DNA of 64,000 nt. It comes from an uncultured Methanomassiliicoccus sp. GTDB lineage: Archaea; Thermoplasmatota; Thermoplasmata; Methanomassiliicoccales; Methanomassiliicoccaceae. Position 1 is the first letter of the stretch; each line of letters begins with the position of its first letter. This document shows, piece by piece, positions 55,955-64,000 of the stretch. The notes under the pieces are model-generated. The model did not search any database. It saw only the letters and a list, made by a program, of their open reading frames with translations, and was not told the DNA's origin. Both the position numbers and the translations under genes were made by a program. The stretch spans positions 124,001 to 188,000 of the forward strand of contig CALUEU010000002.1 in NCBI GenBank assembly GCA_944319735.1. Direction: 5' to 3'.

Positions 55955-56790
55955 AAATTTAAACTAATTCCGTAGAGCTTCTCTGGATTATCCTTGTGGA
56001 TTATCCAGGCCTGCTCTTCGGTCATCATTTTGGAATTTATGTATCCCATAGTACGCTTAGGCACCGTCTTTATATCTAAGACAGCCCCAGGCCTTGAAGG
56101 CTCATCCATATAATCTGTCTCCATCACAAATCTGGTTCCTTTTTCAAGAGCTTCGGAAATTGCAGGGCGTGTTGACAGAACTGAAGGAAACAGTCCAAAA
56201 TTCTCTTCCTCTAGGATCAAAGGGGGAGAATAATGCTTGACCACGTGGGATCTGGGAAGGCCTGCACCATCTGCTATTCTGGCAAGATCTTTCATGCTTT
56301 CAGGCGTACCTGTTTCTGTATGAAGAATAACTGGGCACCCTGCTTCTTTAGCAAGTGACATGCCGTATGCCATAATCTCATTAGAAGCTTCAAGGATTTC
56401 AGCGCTGACTTCGAAATGCGGCCTTCCGATCTCTCCGATAGCTACAGATTTGCGCTCCAGCACCAGTTTCTGAGCGGATTCCATTCCTTCTTTCATAATC
56501 TCTACAGCCTTTTTTATGCCGTGTTTTTCAGCAAGTCCTATGAGAAGCACTGGATAAGGCCCTACAGCAGTAAAAATCTTAACCGGAGTTTCAGAGTTGC
56601 ATTTTTCAGCCATTTTGAGTGTTATGTCATATGACTCCTGAAAACTCCTTCCTGAAGTAATCTGCATTTCAGAATAAGGCATGTGGCACAAGATAGCATG
56701 CGTGCCACCGTATTTATGAAAAATATTGATCGCCTCCACACCTTTTCCTGAGGTTTGGAGGTGCATGTGGTTATCAAAAATAGGAATCAG
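55951..56790 (-). CDS. TatD-like metal-dependent hydrolase (COG1831)
   Basis: The 279-aa protein belongs to the urease/TatD amidohydrolase superfamily: GEIGRPHFEV, CPVILHTETGTPE and the metal Asp in FVMETDYMDEP. Homologues begin M-I-P-I-F-D-N-H-M-H-L, and the HxH metal motif needs those residues. Here the same reading is present with CTG in place of ATG (56790), overlapping the tbp stop as CTGA. Starting at the first ATG would destroy the HxH site, so I choose CTG. GCGGGG lies upstream. The substrate is unknown. Confidence 0.8.
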   Translation of the reverse strand: MIPIFDNHMHLQTSGKGVEAINIFHKYGGTHAILCHMPYSEMQITSGRSFQESYDITLKMAEKCNSETPVKIFTAVGPYPVLLIGLAEKHGIKKAVEIMKEGMESAQKLVLERKSVAIGEIGRPHFEVSAEILEASNEIMAYGMSLAKEAGCPVILHTETGTPESMKDLARIADGAGLPRSHVVKHYSPPLILEEENFGLFPSVLSTRPAISEALEKGTRFVMETDYMDEPSRPGAVLDIKTVPKRTMGYINSKMMTEEQAWIIHKDNPEKLYGISLNF

Positions 56791-57335
56791 CGCAGAAGCC
56801 CCGCTGAGCGTAATTCCTCTGTGATTTTACACACAGCTTCTTCTACATCAGAAGGCTGCCTGGCACCGGTGCATACAAGTTTTCCGGATCCAAATAGAAG
56901 AACTACAACCTTAGGTTCGTCGAGTCTGTAAACAAGACCTGGGAACTGTTCAGGCTCGTACTCAACTCTCTCAAGTCCAAGAGAGATAGCAATAGCATTT
57001 AGGTTGATTTCCTGACACAGATCTGATGAAGCAACAATGTTTTGGACAACAACGTCAGGTTCGATCTGTACGCTGATTCCGGCTTTCTCAATCTGCTTGG
57101 CGACCTTTGTGATGGCTACCTTGACGTTTTCAAGGCTCTTTGCTCCGGTACATACGACTTTTCCGCTTCGGAACAAAAGAGTAGCTGTTTTAGGTTCCTT
57201 AAGCCTGTAAATAAGTCCCGGAAATTGCTCTGGCTCATATTCCGCACCTTCCAAGGCAAGAGCAATCGCTTGCAAATCAAGCTCCTCACCAAGTGATGTG
57301 GAAGCCACTACATTCTCAATTTTTATTCTGGCCAA
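56787..57335 (-). CDS. tbp: TATA-box binding protein
   Basis: Archaeal TBP, the general initiation factor, 182 aa made of two direct repeats, each with EYEPEQFPGL(I/V)YRL, SGK(V/L)VCTGA and an opening NVVAS / NIVAS. The start is TTG at 57335; GGTGA lies 8 nt upstream, and no in-frame ATG is available. A TATA-like TTTATAAAGG and TATATAAA lie just before the gene. It is coupled to the TatD-like gene. Confidence 0.96.
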   Translation of the reverse strand: MARIKIENVVASTSLGEELDLQAIALALEGAEYEPEQFPGLIYRLKEPKTATLLFRSGKVVCTGAKSLENVKVAITKVAKQIEKAGISVQIEPDVVVQNIVASSDLCQEINLNAIAISLGLERVEYEPEQFPGLVYRLDEPKVVVLLFGSGKLVCTGARQPSDVEEAVCKITEELRSAGLLR

Positions 57336-57567
57336 TTAGGTCACCATTCATGGAATTTATATACCTTTATAAAGCATTTGTGCTTGAATGAGGTTAAAAA
57401 CTGCTTTTTTCTTTAAATAAACACTACCTTAAAAAAATTAAAATATGACTTCTTAAAGAAAAGTGGAGATTTTGGCAGACGCTAACGATTATATACCCAA
57501 TCTTCCATATGACATATGTCTGACATTAATGCATGTTTTGTCTGACAATAAAGACGAGGTAGTAAGT

Positions 57568-57879
57568 ATGGCGGACACTGAAAGAATCACCGTGAGACTC
57601 CAGAATGATAGAGCTAAAGCACTGGAAAAACTTGTGGAAATTGGTAGGTTTCCTACAGTGTCAGATGCTATCAGGGCAGCGGTAGATGAGTTTGTGGAAG
57701 CAAACTTCACTCCCGAGTACATAGAGCGGATTACCATTGATCTCCCTAAAGGAAACGTAGTAGAACTGGAATGCCTTGTCAAAGACGGAGACTCTGTTTC
57801 GATAGACGATGCTATCAGAAATGCAGTCAGAGAATACACCAGAAAGCGTATTCCCAAAGCCATGGAAGATCAGTTGTGA
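57568..57879 (+). CDS. Tandem ribbon-helix-helix DNA-binding protein
   Basis: 103 aa with two consecutive RHH units: ERITVRLQNDRAKALEKLV...VSDAIRAAVDEFVE and ERITIDLPKGNVVELECLV...IDDAIRNAVREYTR. RHH repressors normally dimerise through one such unit per chain, so this is a single-chain pseudo-dimer. GAGGTAGTAAGT precedes ATG 57568. An open frame from 57463 is not needed, because the TATA-like TTATATACC at about 57489 puts the transcript start near 57515. It is convergent with the TrmJ-like gene. Confidence 0.82.
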   Translation: MADTERITVRLQNDRAKALEKLVEIGRFPTVSDAIRAAVDEFVEANFTPEYIERITIDLPKGNVVELECLVKDGDSVSIDDAIRNAVREYTRKRIPKAMEDQL

Positions 57880-57884
57880 GAGGA

Positions 57885-58601
57885 TCAGGGAGGCAGAGGC
57901 TTCTTCCCCTCGATTATCCTGTGAGCGTCAGCAATCACTCCCACCAGAGTACAGAATTCCCATTTTGTCAAAACCGCTCTGCCGATTATTCTGCGAAACA
58001 TTGTGGCTGTTTTCTCTTTTCTGAATTCTGGATAGTTGACTGAGTCAAGCAGTAAATTGAAAAATTCAAACAGGCGCTCCTTGTCTTCATCAGTAGCTTC
58101 AGGAAGATTGTGCTCAAAGTTACCTGCTAAAAATATTTCATATGCAACGATGGAGACTGCATGAGAAAGGTTCAGTACAGGATAACCGTCGCTTGAGGGG
58201 ATATGTACAAGAATGTCACAACGTTCTAAATCATGCTGAGATAGTCCGTCATCTTCAGGTCCAAAGACTAGAGCCACTTTGCCTGTGTAACTTTTCATTT
58301 TATCAGCAAAACCTCTGGCGCTTTCGGGTATTCTCGTGAAATTTTTCTGACCGCCGGTGACTATTCCAGAAGTACCTACAATCAAATCGCAGCCGGCAAT
58401 CGCAGATTCAAAATCAGAAACAATGTCAGCGTTTTCTAAGATATACTGGGCATGCTTGGCCCGCCTGAAGGCTTCGTCTGTAAGTTCACACGGATTTACC
58501 ATGACCAGCTCAGAAAGCCCGAAGTTTGCCATGGCACGTGCAATTGCTCCAACATTTCCATCATATAGCGGAGAAACGAGAACGACACGATATGCAGCCA
58601 T
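57885..58601 (-). CDS. trmJ: SPOUT RNA 2'-O-methyltransferase, TrmJ family
   Basis: A SAM-dependent methyltransferase that modifies position 32 of tRNA in characterised members. The 238-aa protein starts at ATG 58601 with YRVVLVSPLYDGNVGAIARAM, has the knot signature VALVFGPEDDGLS and PVLNLSHAVSIVAYEIF, and a C-terminal helical part. The frame extends upstream to 58673, but the TATA-like ATATAACTTAAG near 58630-58640 makes 58601 more likely. It is divergent from truA. Confidence 0.88.
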   Translation of the reverse strand: MAAYRVVLVSPLYDGNVGAIARAMANFGLSELVMVNPCELTDEAFRRAKHAQYILENADIVSDFESAIAGCDLIVGTSGIVTGGQKNFTRIPESARGFADKMKSYTGKVALVFGPEDDGLSQHDLERCDILVHIPSSDGYPVLNLSHAVSIVAYEIFLAGNFEHNLPEATDEDKERLFEFFNLLLDSVNYPEFRKEKTATMFRRIIGRAVLTKWEFCTLVGVIADAHRIIEGKKPLPP

Positions 58602-58642
58602 AATAACGGGGGGCATTAATACTGGGTCGATACTTAAGTTAT

Positions 58643-59443
58643 ATGCATTGGAGAGCTGCAGTAAAGATCGCATACGATGGCAGGAACTTTATGGGGTCAC
58701 AGAGACAGCCAGACCTACCAACCGTAGAATCTGAAGTAATTTCTGCACTAACGCGAATAGGTGCCATCACCTCTCCTGATGAATCAAGATTCGGATTTGC
58801 AAGCAGAACTGACAAGGGCGTAAGCGCACTTGGGAATGTAGTAGCTTTTGACACTGAGTTCCGTAAAGAATACCTTCTCCAGGCATTGAATGCGACATCA
58901 GAAAATGTGCACTATCATGCCCTGGCCGAAGTTCCTGAAACGTTCTATCCGAGATATGCAAAAAAGCGCTGGTACAGGTATGTGCTCCCAGAACGAAATA
59001 AAGACGAAGAACTGTTGAGAGCCTGTGCCCACCTGTTTGAAGGAACTCATGATTTTACAAGATTCTGCAGACCGGACGGAAAAAATGCAGTCAAGAATGT
59101 AGAGAAAATTGAGATTGAACACAGAAACGGAGCATATATCATCGATATTTATTCTCGAGAGTTTCTCAGAAATATGATCAGAAGAATGATCGCTGCGATT
59201 GAAGATGTATCTCTGGGACATACTGACATAGGAGATGTCAAACAAGCTTTAGAAGGAAAAGACAAAACATTTGGACTTGCCCCTCCAGAACCCCTCACTC
59301 TCATGGATGTAATATATGATTTTGAGTTTCAGAAAGAAGATCCTGATTCCCTTGTAAAAAAATTAAACAGTTGTCAAGACGATGTTTTGTGCCGAGTGGA
59401 ATTTTTAGATTCTTTGCTAAATAGGGAAAACTATATTCGGTAA
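58643..59443 (+). CDS. truA: tRNA pseudouridine synthase TruA
   Basis: Makes pseudouridine at tRNA positions 38-40. The 266-aa protein has the catalytic Asp in ASRTDKGVSALGN, the N-terminal VKIAYDGRNFMGSQRQP and the C-terminal FLRNMIRRMIAAIEDV. The TATA-like ATTAATAC, about 25 nt before the ATG, implies a leaderless transcript. The 205-nt gap that follows shows no gene. Confidence 0.93.
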   Translation: MHWRAAVKIAYDGRNFMGSQRQPDLPTVESEVISALTRIGAITSPDESRFGFASRTDKGVSALGNVVAFDTEFRKEYLLQALNATSENVHYHALAEVPETFYPRYAKKRWYRYVLPERNKDEELLRACAHLFEGTHDFTRFCRPDGKNAVKNVEKIEIEHRNGAYIIDIYSREFLRNMIRRMIAAIEDVSLGHTDIGDVKQALEGKDKTFGLAPPEPLTLMDVIYDFEFQKEDPDSLVKKLNSCQDDVLCRVEFLDSLLNRENYIR

Positions 59444-59648
59444 TTCAAAAGCCTTTATGAGTACTAAGAAACATGGGGAAAGGTATTCCGTGGTTAAATG
59501 AGAGAATAAATGACAAAATAAACTTCACAATAGTAGAACTTTAATCGGTTTATCAAAAAGCCTAGTAATTGGGATTAAACGATACAGTTCTGAGGACTTT
59601 TTATTGTAAATTATGAATTACAATGTCGGGAATGTATAACTAAGTGAG

Positions 59649-60191
59649 ATGCATTGCGCAATTGTGATAATCTCACTCACAGGCACACCCGGTACTGGTA
59701 AAACCACCGTCGGAAATTTACTGCAGCAGAAAGGGATGAAAATTATAGAGCTTGGAGATCTTGTAAAGGAGAAGAGGCTGTATGATTCATTTGATTCAGA
59801 AAGAGACAGCTATGATGTCGATCCTGATGTTTTAGATGATGCCATTTCAGCAATGAATATCTCTGAAGACTGTGTGCTAATAGGTCATATGGCTCACTGT
59901 GTATCATGCGACAAGATAATCGTACTGAGATGCAATCCTTCGGTTTTAGCAGATCGTTTAAAATCAAGAGGGTGGAAAGAATCCAAGGTTAAAGAAAACA
60001 TAGAAGCTGAAGCCTTGGATGTTATTCTGGTTGAAGCTACTGAAACTGAAACAGAAGTTTCAGAAATCAATACAACTGAGATGTCCGCCGAAGAAGTGTG
60101 CGATGCAATCTTGAGAATTAAAGCAGGAGATGTCGGTGATTATGCCCCTGGCAGCATTGACTGGAGCGAAGAGGTATTGAAATGGTACTAG
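59649..60191 (+). CDS. Adenylate kinase / Fap7-like nucleoside monophosphate kinase
   Basis: The 180-aa P-loop kinase of COG1936 has SLTGTPGTGKTTVGNLLQ, the ELGDLVKEKRLYD segment and the LKSRGWKESKVKEN arginine region. It matches the archaeal Fap7/AK6 group, which acts as an adenylate kinase and in small-subunit rRNA maturation. An in-frame GTG at 59664 would give VIISLTG as the start. The TAG stop lies inside the next gene, a 10-nt overlap, so the two are coupled. Confidence 0.85.
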   Translation: MHCAIVIISLTGTPGTGKTTVGNLLQQKGMKIIELGDLVKEKRLYDSFDSERDSYDVDPDVLDDAISAMNISEDCVLIGHMAHCVSCDKIIVLRCNPSVLADRLKSRGWKESKVKENIEAEALDVILVEATETETEVSEINTTEMSAEEVCDAILRIKAGDVGDYAPGSIDWSEEVLKWY

Positions 60192-60820
60192 ATTCTAAAA
60201 GGGACAGTGTCGAATTTATACTGGATCCCCTTTCAAAAGCATTATCGAGGTTTCATCCTAACACACTGTCTTGGATAGCCTTTATATTGGCCATTGTAGC
60301 AGGCTTGTTAATCTATTTCAGCTACGGAGATTATTGGTACATCCTATTGCCGTTAGCAGCAATTGTCGTAATTTTAAGCGGATTTTTTGATGCAATCGAC
60401 GGAAAAGTTGCAAGAATGACATTTAAGTCATCGAAGCGCGGAGATCTGTTGGATCATGTATTGGACAGGTATGCAGATGTGATCATGATCGGCTCTGTAG
60501 CTGTCAGCGCATGGTGCAGTCCATATATCGGCATTTTAGCAATAATCGGTGTACTGCTTACAAGCTACATGGGAACACAGTGTCAGGCCATCGGTGCAGG
60601 AAGGCTTTACAGCGGACTTCTCGGAAGGGCAGACCGTGTTGTCTTATTAACACTGGCTCCGATTGTGCAGGTAATCTATATGGCGATTACAGACAGCGCA
60701 TGGATCACAATAGGAGATTACTCAGTAACCATCTTCGGCATTGTTATGCTCTGGTTTGCAATCATAGGAAACTTAACTGCAGTGCAGAGGGCAATCAAGA
60801 TTTGGAAGATGCTGGGGTGA
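60182..60820 (+). CDS. CDP-alcohol phosphatidyltransferase (archaetidylinositol phosphate synthase-like)
   Basis: Integral membrane enzyme that attaches an inositol-type head group to CDP-archaeol. The 212-aa protein has the full catalytic motif D-G-x2-A-R-x8-G-x3-D-x3-D (IDGKVARMTFKSSKRGDLLD followed by HVLDRYAD) and about six helices. The first ATG is in the end of the kinase gene. Its 3' end overlaps the convergent priL by 26 nt. The exact head group is inferred from family membership in archaea. Confidence 0.85.
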   Translation: MVLDSKRDSVEFILDPLSKALSRFHPNTLSWIAFILAIVAGLLIYFSYGDYWYILLPLAAIVVILSGFFDAIDGKVARMTFKSSKRGDLLDHVLDRYADVIMIGSVAVSAWCSPYIGILAIIGVLLTSYMGTQCQAIGAGRLYSGLLGRADRVVLLTLAPIVQVIYMAITDSAWITIGDYSVTIFGIVMLWFAIIGNLTAVQRAIKIWKMLG

Positions 60821-61853
60821 CCGGTTTCTGAGGCCTTGGGTTGTTCTTTATCCTATAGTAAATCAAAGGATGGGCAACCTTGGCCTTGGGATTGTTGCAA
60901 AGCTTGTCGGGTTCAAAACACACACCATAACTTTTCATGGTAGAGCATTCAGGAGGGACATACTCAGTACCGGAGATTTCTCCTGTAATGTGCTCTATCT
61001 GATATTTTGATTTAGAAATATCAAAGTCCGGTGATGATCCGAAAAGTGCCAGAATCTCATCAACTGAAAGTCCTATGTGATGCAGGAAAGTTGTTAGAGC
61101 AAACCTTCCAGAATGTGGCAGATTCTCACCTGCCTGCGCCATAGCGATTAAGTGTTTCATACAGGGAGGGAAATTCTCGACTGTAACTTTTCCAAAGTTC
61201 TGGGCAGTCATCTGACTTCTTCTGATGTCTGTACGGCCTTTCAGATCAGAAATATCCGAGGACAGGGTTTTTCTGATAGAATCCGGTACATTCATTGGAA
61301 GTTCCTGTTCTATTTTATCCTGAAGCGCCTGCTGCATCAGTCTGGCAAATTTAATCTGATTCAGCGACACTTCTCCTTTTTCAATTTCAATATTGATTAG
61401 TTTCCACTCTTTGCTTCTCATTCTTGATGCCAATCGCAGATAATCTGAAAAATGGATGGAAAGCATATCTTCTTCAGGCGTGTGGGTTGAAATTCCTAAC
61501 TGATATGCCACATCTTCTACGACTTCAAGTTCCTCATGTTCAAGTCTCTCTGCTAGTGTGACTCCCTCAGCAAGTGCATACCTCTTTATGAGGAATTTAT
61601 CTCCGACGCATGAGACCAGGATTCTTGCAACAGCATATGATAAAATTTCTTCCAGACACTCTTCATCATTGCTCATTGAACGGAAGGAAATTTCTCCGTA
61701 TTCCAAAGCATCAATGACTCGGCTTTTGGCCCGTTTTCTCGCTGGAACGTACAATTCATGAGTTAAAACATCATCTAGTGATACTTCGCGCTCCTCAATA
61801 TATTCAACAGCGTCTTTTATAAATGGGTATTTGGCGAAGTGTAAAACTTCCAT
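60795..61853 (-). CDS. priL: DNA primase large subunit
   Basis: PriL binds PriS and regulates primer synthesis through a C-terminal 4Fe-4S domain. The 352-aa protein has cysteines at NFPPCMKHL, YVPPECSTMKSYGVC and LCNNPKAKVAHP, a complete set for the cluster, and the RFALTTFLHHIG segment typical of the domain. I take ATG 61853; the open frame begins at 61871. priS is not in the window. Confidence 0.92.
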   Translation of the reverse strand: MEVLHFAKYPFIKDAVEYIEEREVSLDDVLTHELYVPARKRAKSRVIDALEYGEISFRSMSNDEECLEEILSYAVARILVSCVGDKFLIKRYALAEGVTLAERLEHEELEVVEDVAYQLGISTHTPEEDMLSIHFSDYLRLASRMRSKEWKLINIEIEKGEVSLNQIKFARLMQQALQDKIEQELPMNVPDSIRKTLSSDISDLKGRTDIRRSQMTAQNFGKVTVENFPPCMKHLIAMAQAGENLPHSGRFALTTFLHHIGLSVDEILALFGSSPDFDISKSKYQIEHITGEISGTEYVPPECSTMKSYGVCFEPDKLCNNPKAKVAHPLIYYRIKNNPRPQKPVTPASSKS

Positions 61854-61917
61854 CAGTCCACTACAGTACATCTGGATTAAAAAAAGTTAGTGATGCGGCT
61901 GTTGCCGCATTGTGTAT

Positions 61918-62454
61918 TTAGAGTACGTCTTTTGGAATGTCGTCTGGTGTGGCGGTTGGGGGTAAATCAGTTCCTGCAGTGTATTGCTTATACACCAATG
62001 AAATATACTGGGGGTTATCTGATGAGACTATTTGATCTAAAGTCAGAGAAGAATATGCAAATGACTTCATTTCTTCATCCCATACATATGTTGCCCAGTA
62101 CTGATAGACACCTTCTGGAGTAGTGATTCCATCTATTCCAAACAGAGAGCTCATGTATACACCAGTACTGTCTCCGCCCATGTCTGTGACAGCAACTTTC
62201 CAGTCTTTGTTTTTACAGAGGTTCTGTAAAGCATCGTTAGCATTGTCACCGCTAGCTTTTATCCAAAAGCCTTCTTGCATGACATTGGATTCATAAGGCA
62301 ATCCTTCAGAATCGTATCCAGTTTCCATTTGAATAAAGAAGTAATACGTATCATTGTCAGCTTTGGAATCGTCAGTCAGCAATATGTATGCACCACATGC
62401 TGCAACAATTACGACCAAAACAACGATGATACCAGCTATGATCTTTTTTTCCAT
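61918..62454 (-). CDS. Secreted or lipid-anchored protein, possibly DUF4430-like
   Basis: The 178-aa protein has a signal-like helix at residues 5-27 (IIAGIIVVLVVIVAACGAYI) with a possible lipobox cysteine (V-A-A-C). The mature part is acidic, with GVYMSSLFGIDG, GVYQYWATYVW and QYISLVYKQY, a pattern that recalls the DUF4430 / transcobalamin-like C-terminal domain found in many surface proteins of this order. That link is tentative. It is monocistronic. Confidence 0.65.
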   Translation of the reverse strand: MEKKIIAGIIVVLVVIVAACGAYILLTDDSKADNDTYYFFIQMETGYDSEGLPYESNVMQEGFWIKASGDNANDALQNLCKNKDWKVAVTDMGGDSTGVYMSSLFGIDGITTPEGVYQYWATYVWDEEMKSFAYSSLTLDQIVSSDNPQYISLVYKQYTAGTDLPPTATPDDIPKDVL

Positions 62455-62576
62455 CGTTACACCTCTAGGAGATTTAAGTTGAACCTATAATCCTACTTAA
62501 ATATTTAAAGGCAGTTTCGGCCAAATACCAAATGAGAATGCACGGGATGTAGCTGATACTGTCAAAAGATAGCTTT

Positions 62577-63086
62577 TCACTTGTTTGAGTATTTCCCTTT
62601 GAGTGTATATTCAGCTAATATGTGTCCTTCCATTTTCCACCATAATTCATTGAGCATAAAGCCTGGCTTGATCTCCAAAAGTGTGTCTAAAGCAAATACA
62701 TGCAGCTCATAGGTGTGCATTCCGTTGGGGGGAGACATTCCGCCATAGAAGCTTGATTCCTCAGCACTCTGATTTCCACCCTGAACACTCATCCAGCTGT
62801 TTACACCTTGAATGAAATCCTTAGCGGTCTGGCTCTCATTTTCTTTCAGTTCATCACGTTGAATGTTTGCAGCCGTCCAGTGAATCCATGAAAATCCTTT
62901 GGTGACTGGAAATGCATCCTTGTCTTCAAGAATTATTGCAAATGACTTTGTGTTTTCTGGTTTGTCATCAATTTTGAAAGGCAGAGAGTATGTCGGCATC
63001 TCATTCCTATTGAATTGTGTGCCTTTGCATCCGTATTTATCCTCAATCACTCCATCGATAATACCGCTGCTTGTAACGATCATCAT
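62577..63086 (-). CDS. PEBP family protein (YbhB/YbcL type)
   Basis: The 169-aa protein matches the phosphatidylethanolamine-binding family. It has KSFAIILEDKDAFPVTKGFSWIHWTAANI, where the D-x-D-A and HW residues line the anion pocket, YGGMSPPNGMHTYELHVFALD, and a closing AEYTLKGKY (short parts shown are the diagnostic ones). The ligand and role in archaea are unknown. It is divergent from the corrinoid activator gene, with an 86-nt gap. Confidence 0.88.
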   Translation of the reverse strand: MMIVTSSGIIDGVIEDKYGCKGTQFNRNEMPTYSLPFKIDDKPENTKSFAIILEDKDAFPVTKGFSWIHWTAANIQRDELKENESQTAKDFIQGVNSWMSVQGGNQSAEESSFYGGMSPPNGMHTYELHVFALDTLLEIKPGFMLNELWWKMEGHILAEYTLKGKYSNK

Positions 63087-63172
63087 TATGCCTCTGTCAG
63101 ATTTCAGTTTGCGTAGGCTGAGATACTGCGTGAAGGGAAGCAGATTAATATCATAGCCCAGATTTCTATAGT

Positions 63173-64000
63173 GTGAAACACACAGTTACATTTTTCCCAG
63201 GAAACAAAACAGTTGAGGTAGAAGACGGGACCACAGTCTTCAAGGCTGCTGTAGAAGCAGGAATAGAAACTGGAGGAAACTGTGGCGGAACTGGATGCTG
63301 CGGAAAATGTAAAGTTATCATAGAAGGAAAGTGCAGCGGAGAGAAGAATCCTCACATTTCTGATGAGGAATATGCAGAAGGATACAGATTAAGCTGCACA
63401 ACAGAAATAAGGGGAGATCTGACAGTTCTTACCTCAGTAAGCGGAGGAAGTAAAAAAATCGCTTCTTTTTACGATGAAGTAGATGTTTCTGATATTTCTC
63501 CACTAGTGTCTGTAGAAAAAGCAGATGTTCAAAAACCTAGCCTGGATAATTCAGAGGCTGACTTTGAAAGATTAAAGAGGGCGTTAGAAGTAGAAGACCT
63601 GCAGAGTCTGCCGGCGGCTCTTAAAAAGCTGCCAGGAATACTGAGGAGCAATGACTGGAGCATTAAAGTGGCACTCTGTGATAATTCACTGATTGATGTC
63701 ATTCCTAAAAATAAATCAATTTACGGTTTAGCGATAGATATAGGAACTACAACCGTTGCGTTAGAACTTGTTGATCTGCAGACTGGAAAAACAATCGAAG
63801 CGGCATCAGATTACAATCATCAGATAGTCTGCGGGGAAGATGTTGTCTCAAGAATGATCTATGAAGAAGAAAACGGACAAAAAAGGCTGACTGAACTCAT
63901 TCTTGATACAATCAACAGTCTCATCGAACCGTTTAAAAATGAGATTCATGCAGTGTGCATCGGTGGCAATACAACGATGATCCATATGCTTTTAGGATTA
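63173..64000 (+). CDS. RamA-like corrinoid protein reductive activator (partial, runs off window)
   Basis: ATP-dependent iron-sulfur proteins of this kind reduce inactive Co(II) corrinoid proteins so methyl groups can enter methanogenesis. A plant-type 2Fe-2S domain with Cys37, Cys43, Cys46 and Cys75 is followed by a linker and the start of the ASKHA ATPase/DUF4445 region (GLAIDIGTTTVALELVD, then the VCIGGNTTM motif). The start is GTG at 63173; an upstream in-frame stop lies at 63146-63148, and no ATG is available. At least 276 codons are present. No methyltransferase gene is adjacent within the window. Confidence 0.88.
   Translation, partial: MKHTVTFFPGNKTVEVEDGTTVFKAAVEAGIETGGNCGGTGCCGKCKVIIEGKCSGEKNPHISDEEYAEGYRLSCTTEIRGDLTVLTSVSGGSKKIASFYDEVDVSDISPLVSVEKADVQKPSLDNSEADFERLKRALEVEDLQSLPAALKKLPGILRSNDWSIKVALCDNSLIDVIPKNKSIYGLAIDIGTTTVALELVDLQTGKTIEAASDYNHQIVCGEDVVSRMIYEEENGQKRLTELILDTINSLIEPFKNEIHAVCIGGNTTMIHMLLGL

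Overview
The window is archaeal chromosome, most likely from a methanogen of the Methanomassiliicoccales (Thermoplasmata side of the Euryarchaeota). The archaeal markers are TBP, Cdc6/Orc1, the primase large subunit, HerA, aIF5B, a type-3 prolyl-tRNA synthetase, a CTP-type riboflavin kinase, pantoate kinase and archaetidylinositol phosphate synthase. A bacterial-type DNA gyrase, a RamA-like corrinoid-activation protein running off the right edge, and a small ORF interrupted only by an in-frame TAG point to the methylotrophic, pyrrolysine-using order. The order-level assignment is inference. Many genes lack a clear Shine-Dalgarno site but have a TATA-like box about 25 nt before the expected transcript start. 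Four-base ATGA or TTGA overlaps are frequent.

Layout. 0-13.3 kb is ordinary core genome: ribK, the purSLQ run with trmI, proS-prs, herA-DUF357 and coaBC-pantoate kinase, plus a candidate structured RNA at about 5.5 kb and an unknown protein with an internal duplication. 13.4-17.1 kb is accessory: a 2-kb AT-rich gene desert with a 50-bp perfect repeat inside a diverged duplication, the TAG-interrupted ORF and a DUF4261 gene. 17.1-21.5 kb is core again (tmk, TOPRIM, DUF167, citrate synthase, aIF5B).

21.9-31.7 kb is the most unusual part. It holds small membrane proteins of three paralogous families, called A, B and C here. They are arranged as repeated A-B and A-C units and interspersed with an AAA ATPase, a decayed second copy of that ATPase with its operator, a frameshifted A copy, and a C copy split at a canonical -1 slippery heptamer. 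I know no described system with this layout.

32-38 kb is a complete urease operon (ureABCEFGD) followed upstream by a FluC/CrcB pair. A second FluC pair lies at 46.6-47.4 kb. Between them are a DUF4143 ATPase with palindromic operators, a gyrB-gyrA-cdc6 operon and thiC. 47.4-55 kb holds a 23-bp tandem repeat, tRNA-Thr(CGU) with an insertion in the D-loop, OGG1, a cysteine-rich HTH regulator and a giant Lhr helicase. 55-64 kb carries a tyrosine recombinase, tbp with a TatD-like hydrolase, a tandem ribbon-helix-helix protein, RNA-modification genes, a nucleoside kinase with a phospholipid synthase, priL, a secreted protein, a PEBP-family protein and the partial corrinoid activator.

The core genes cover purine, CoA, flavin and thiamine synthesis, tRNA charging and modification, replication and repair. 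The urease genes would let the cell release ammonia from urea. TAG ends only 8 of about 60 genes here.
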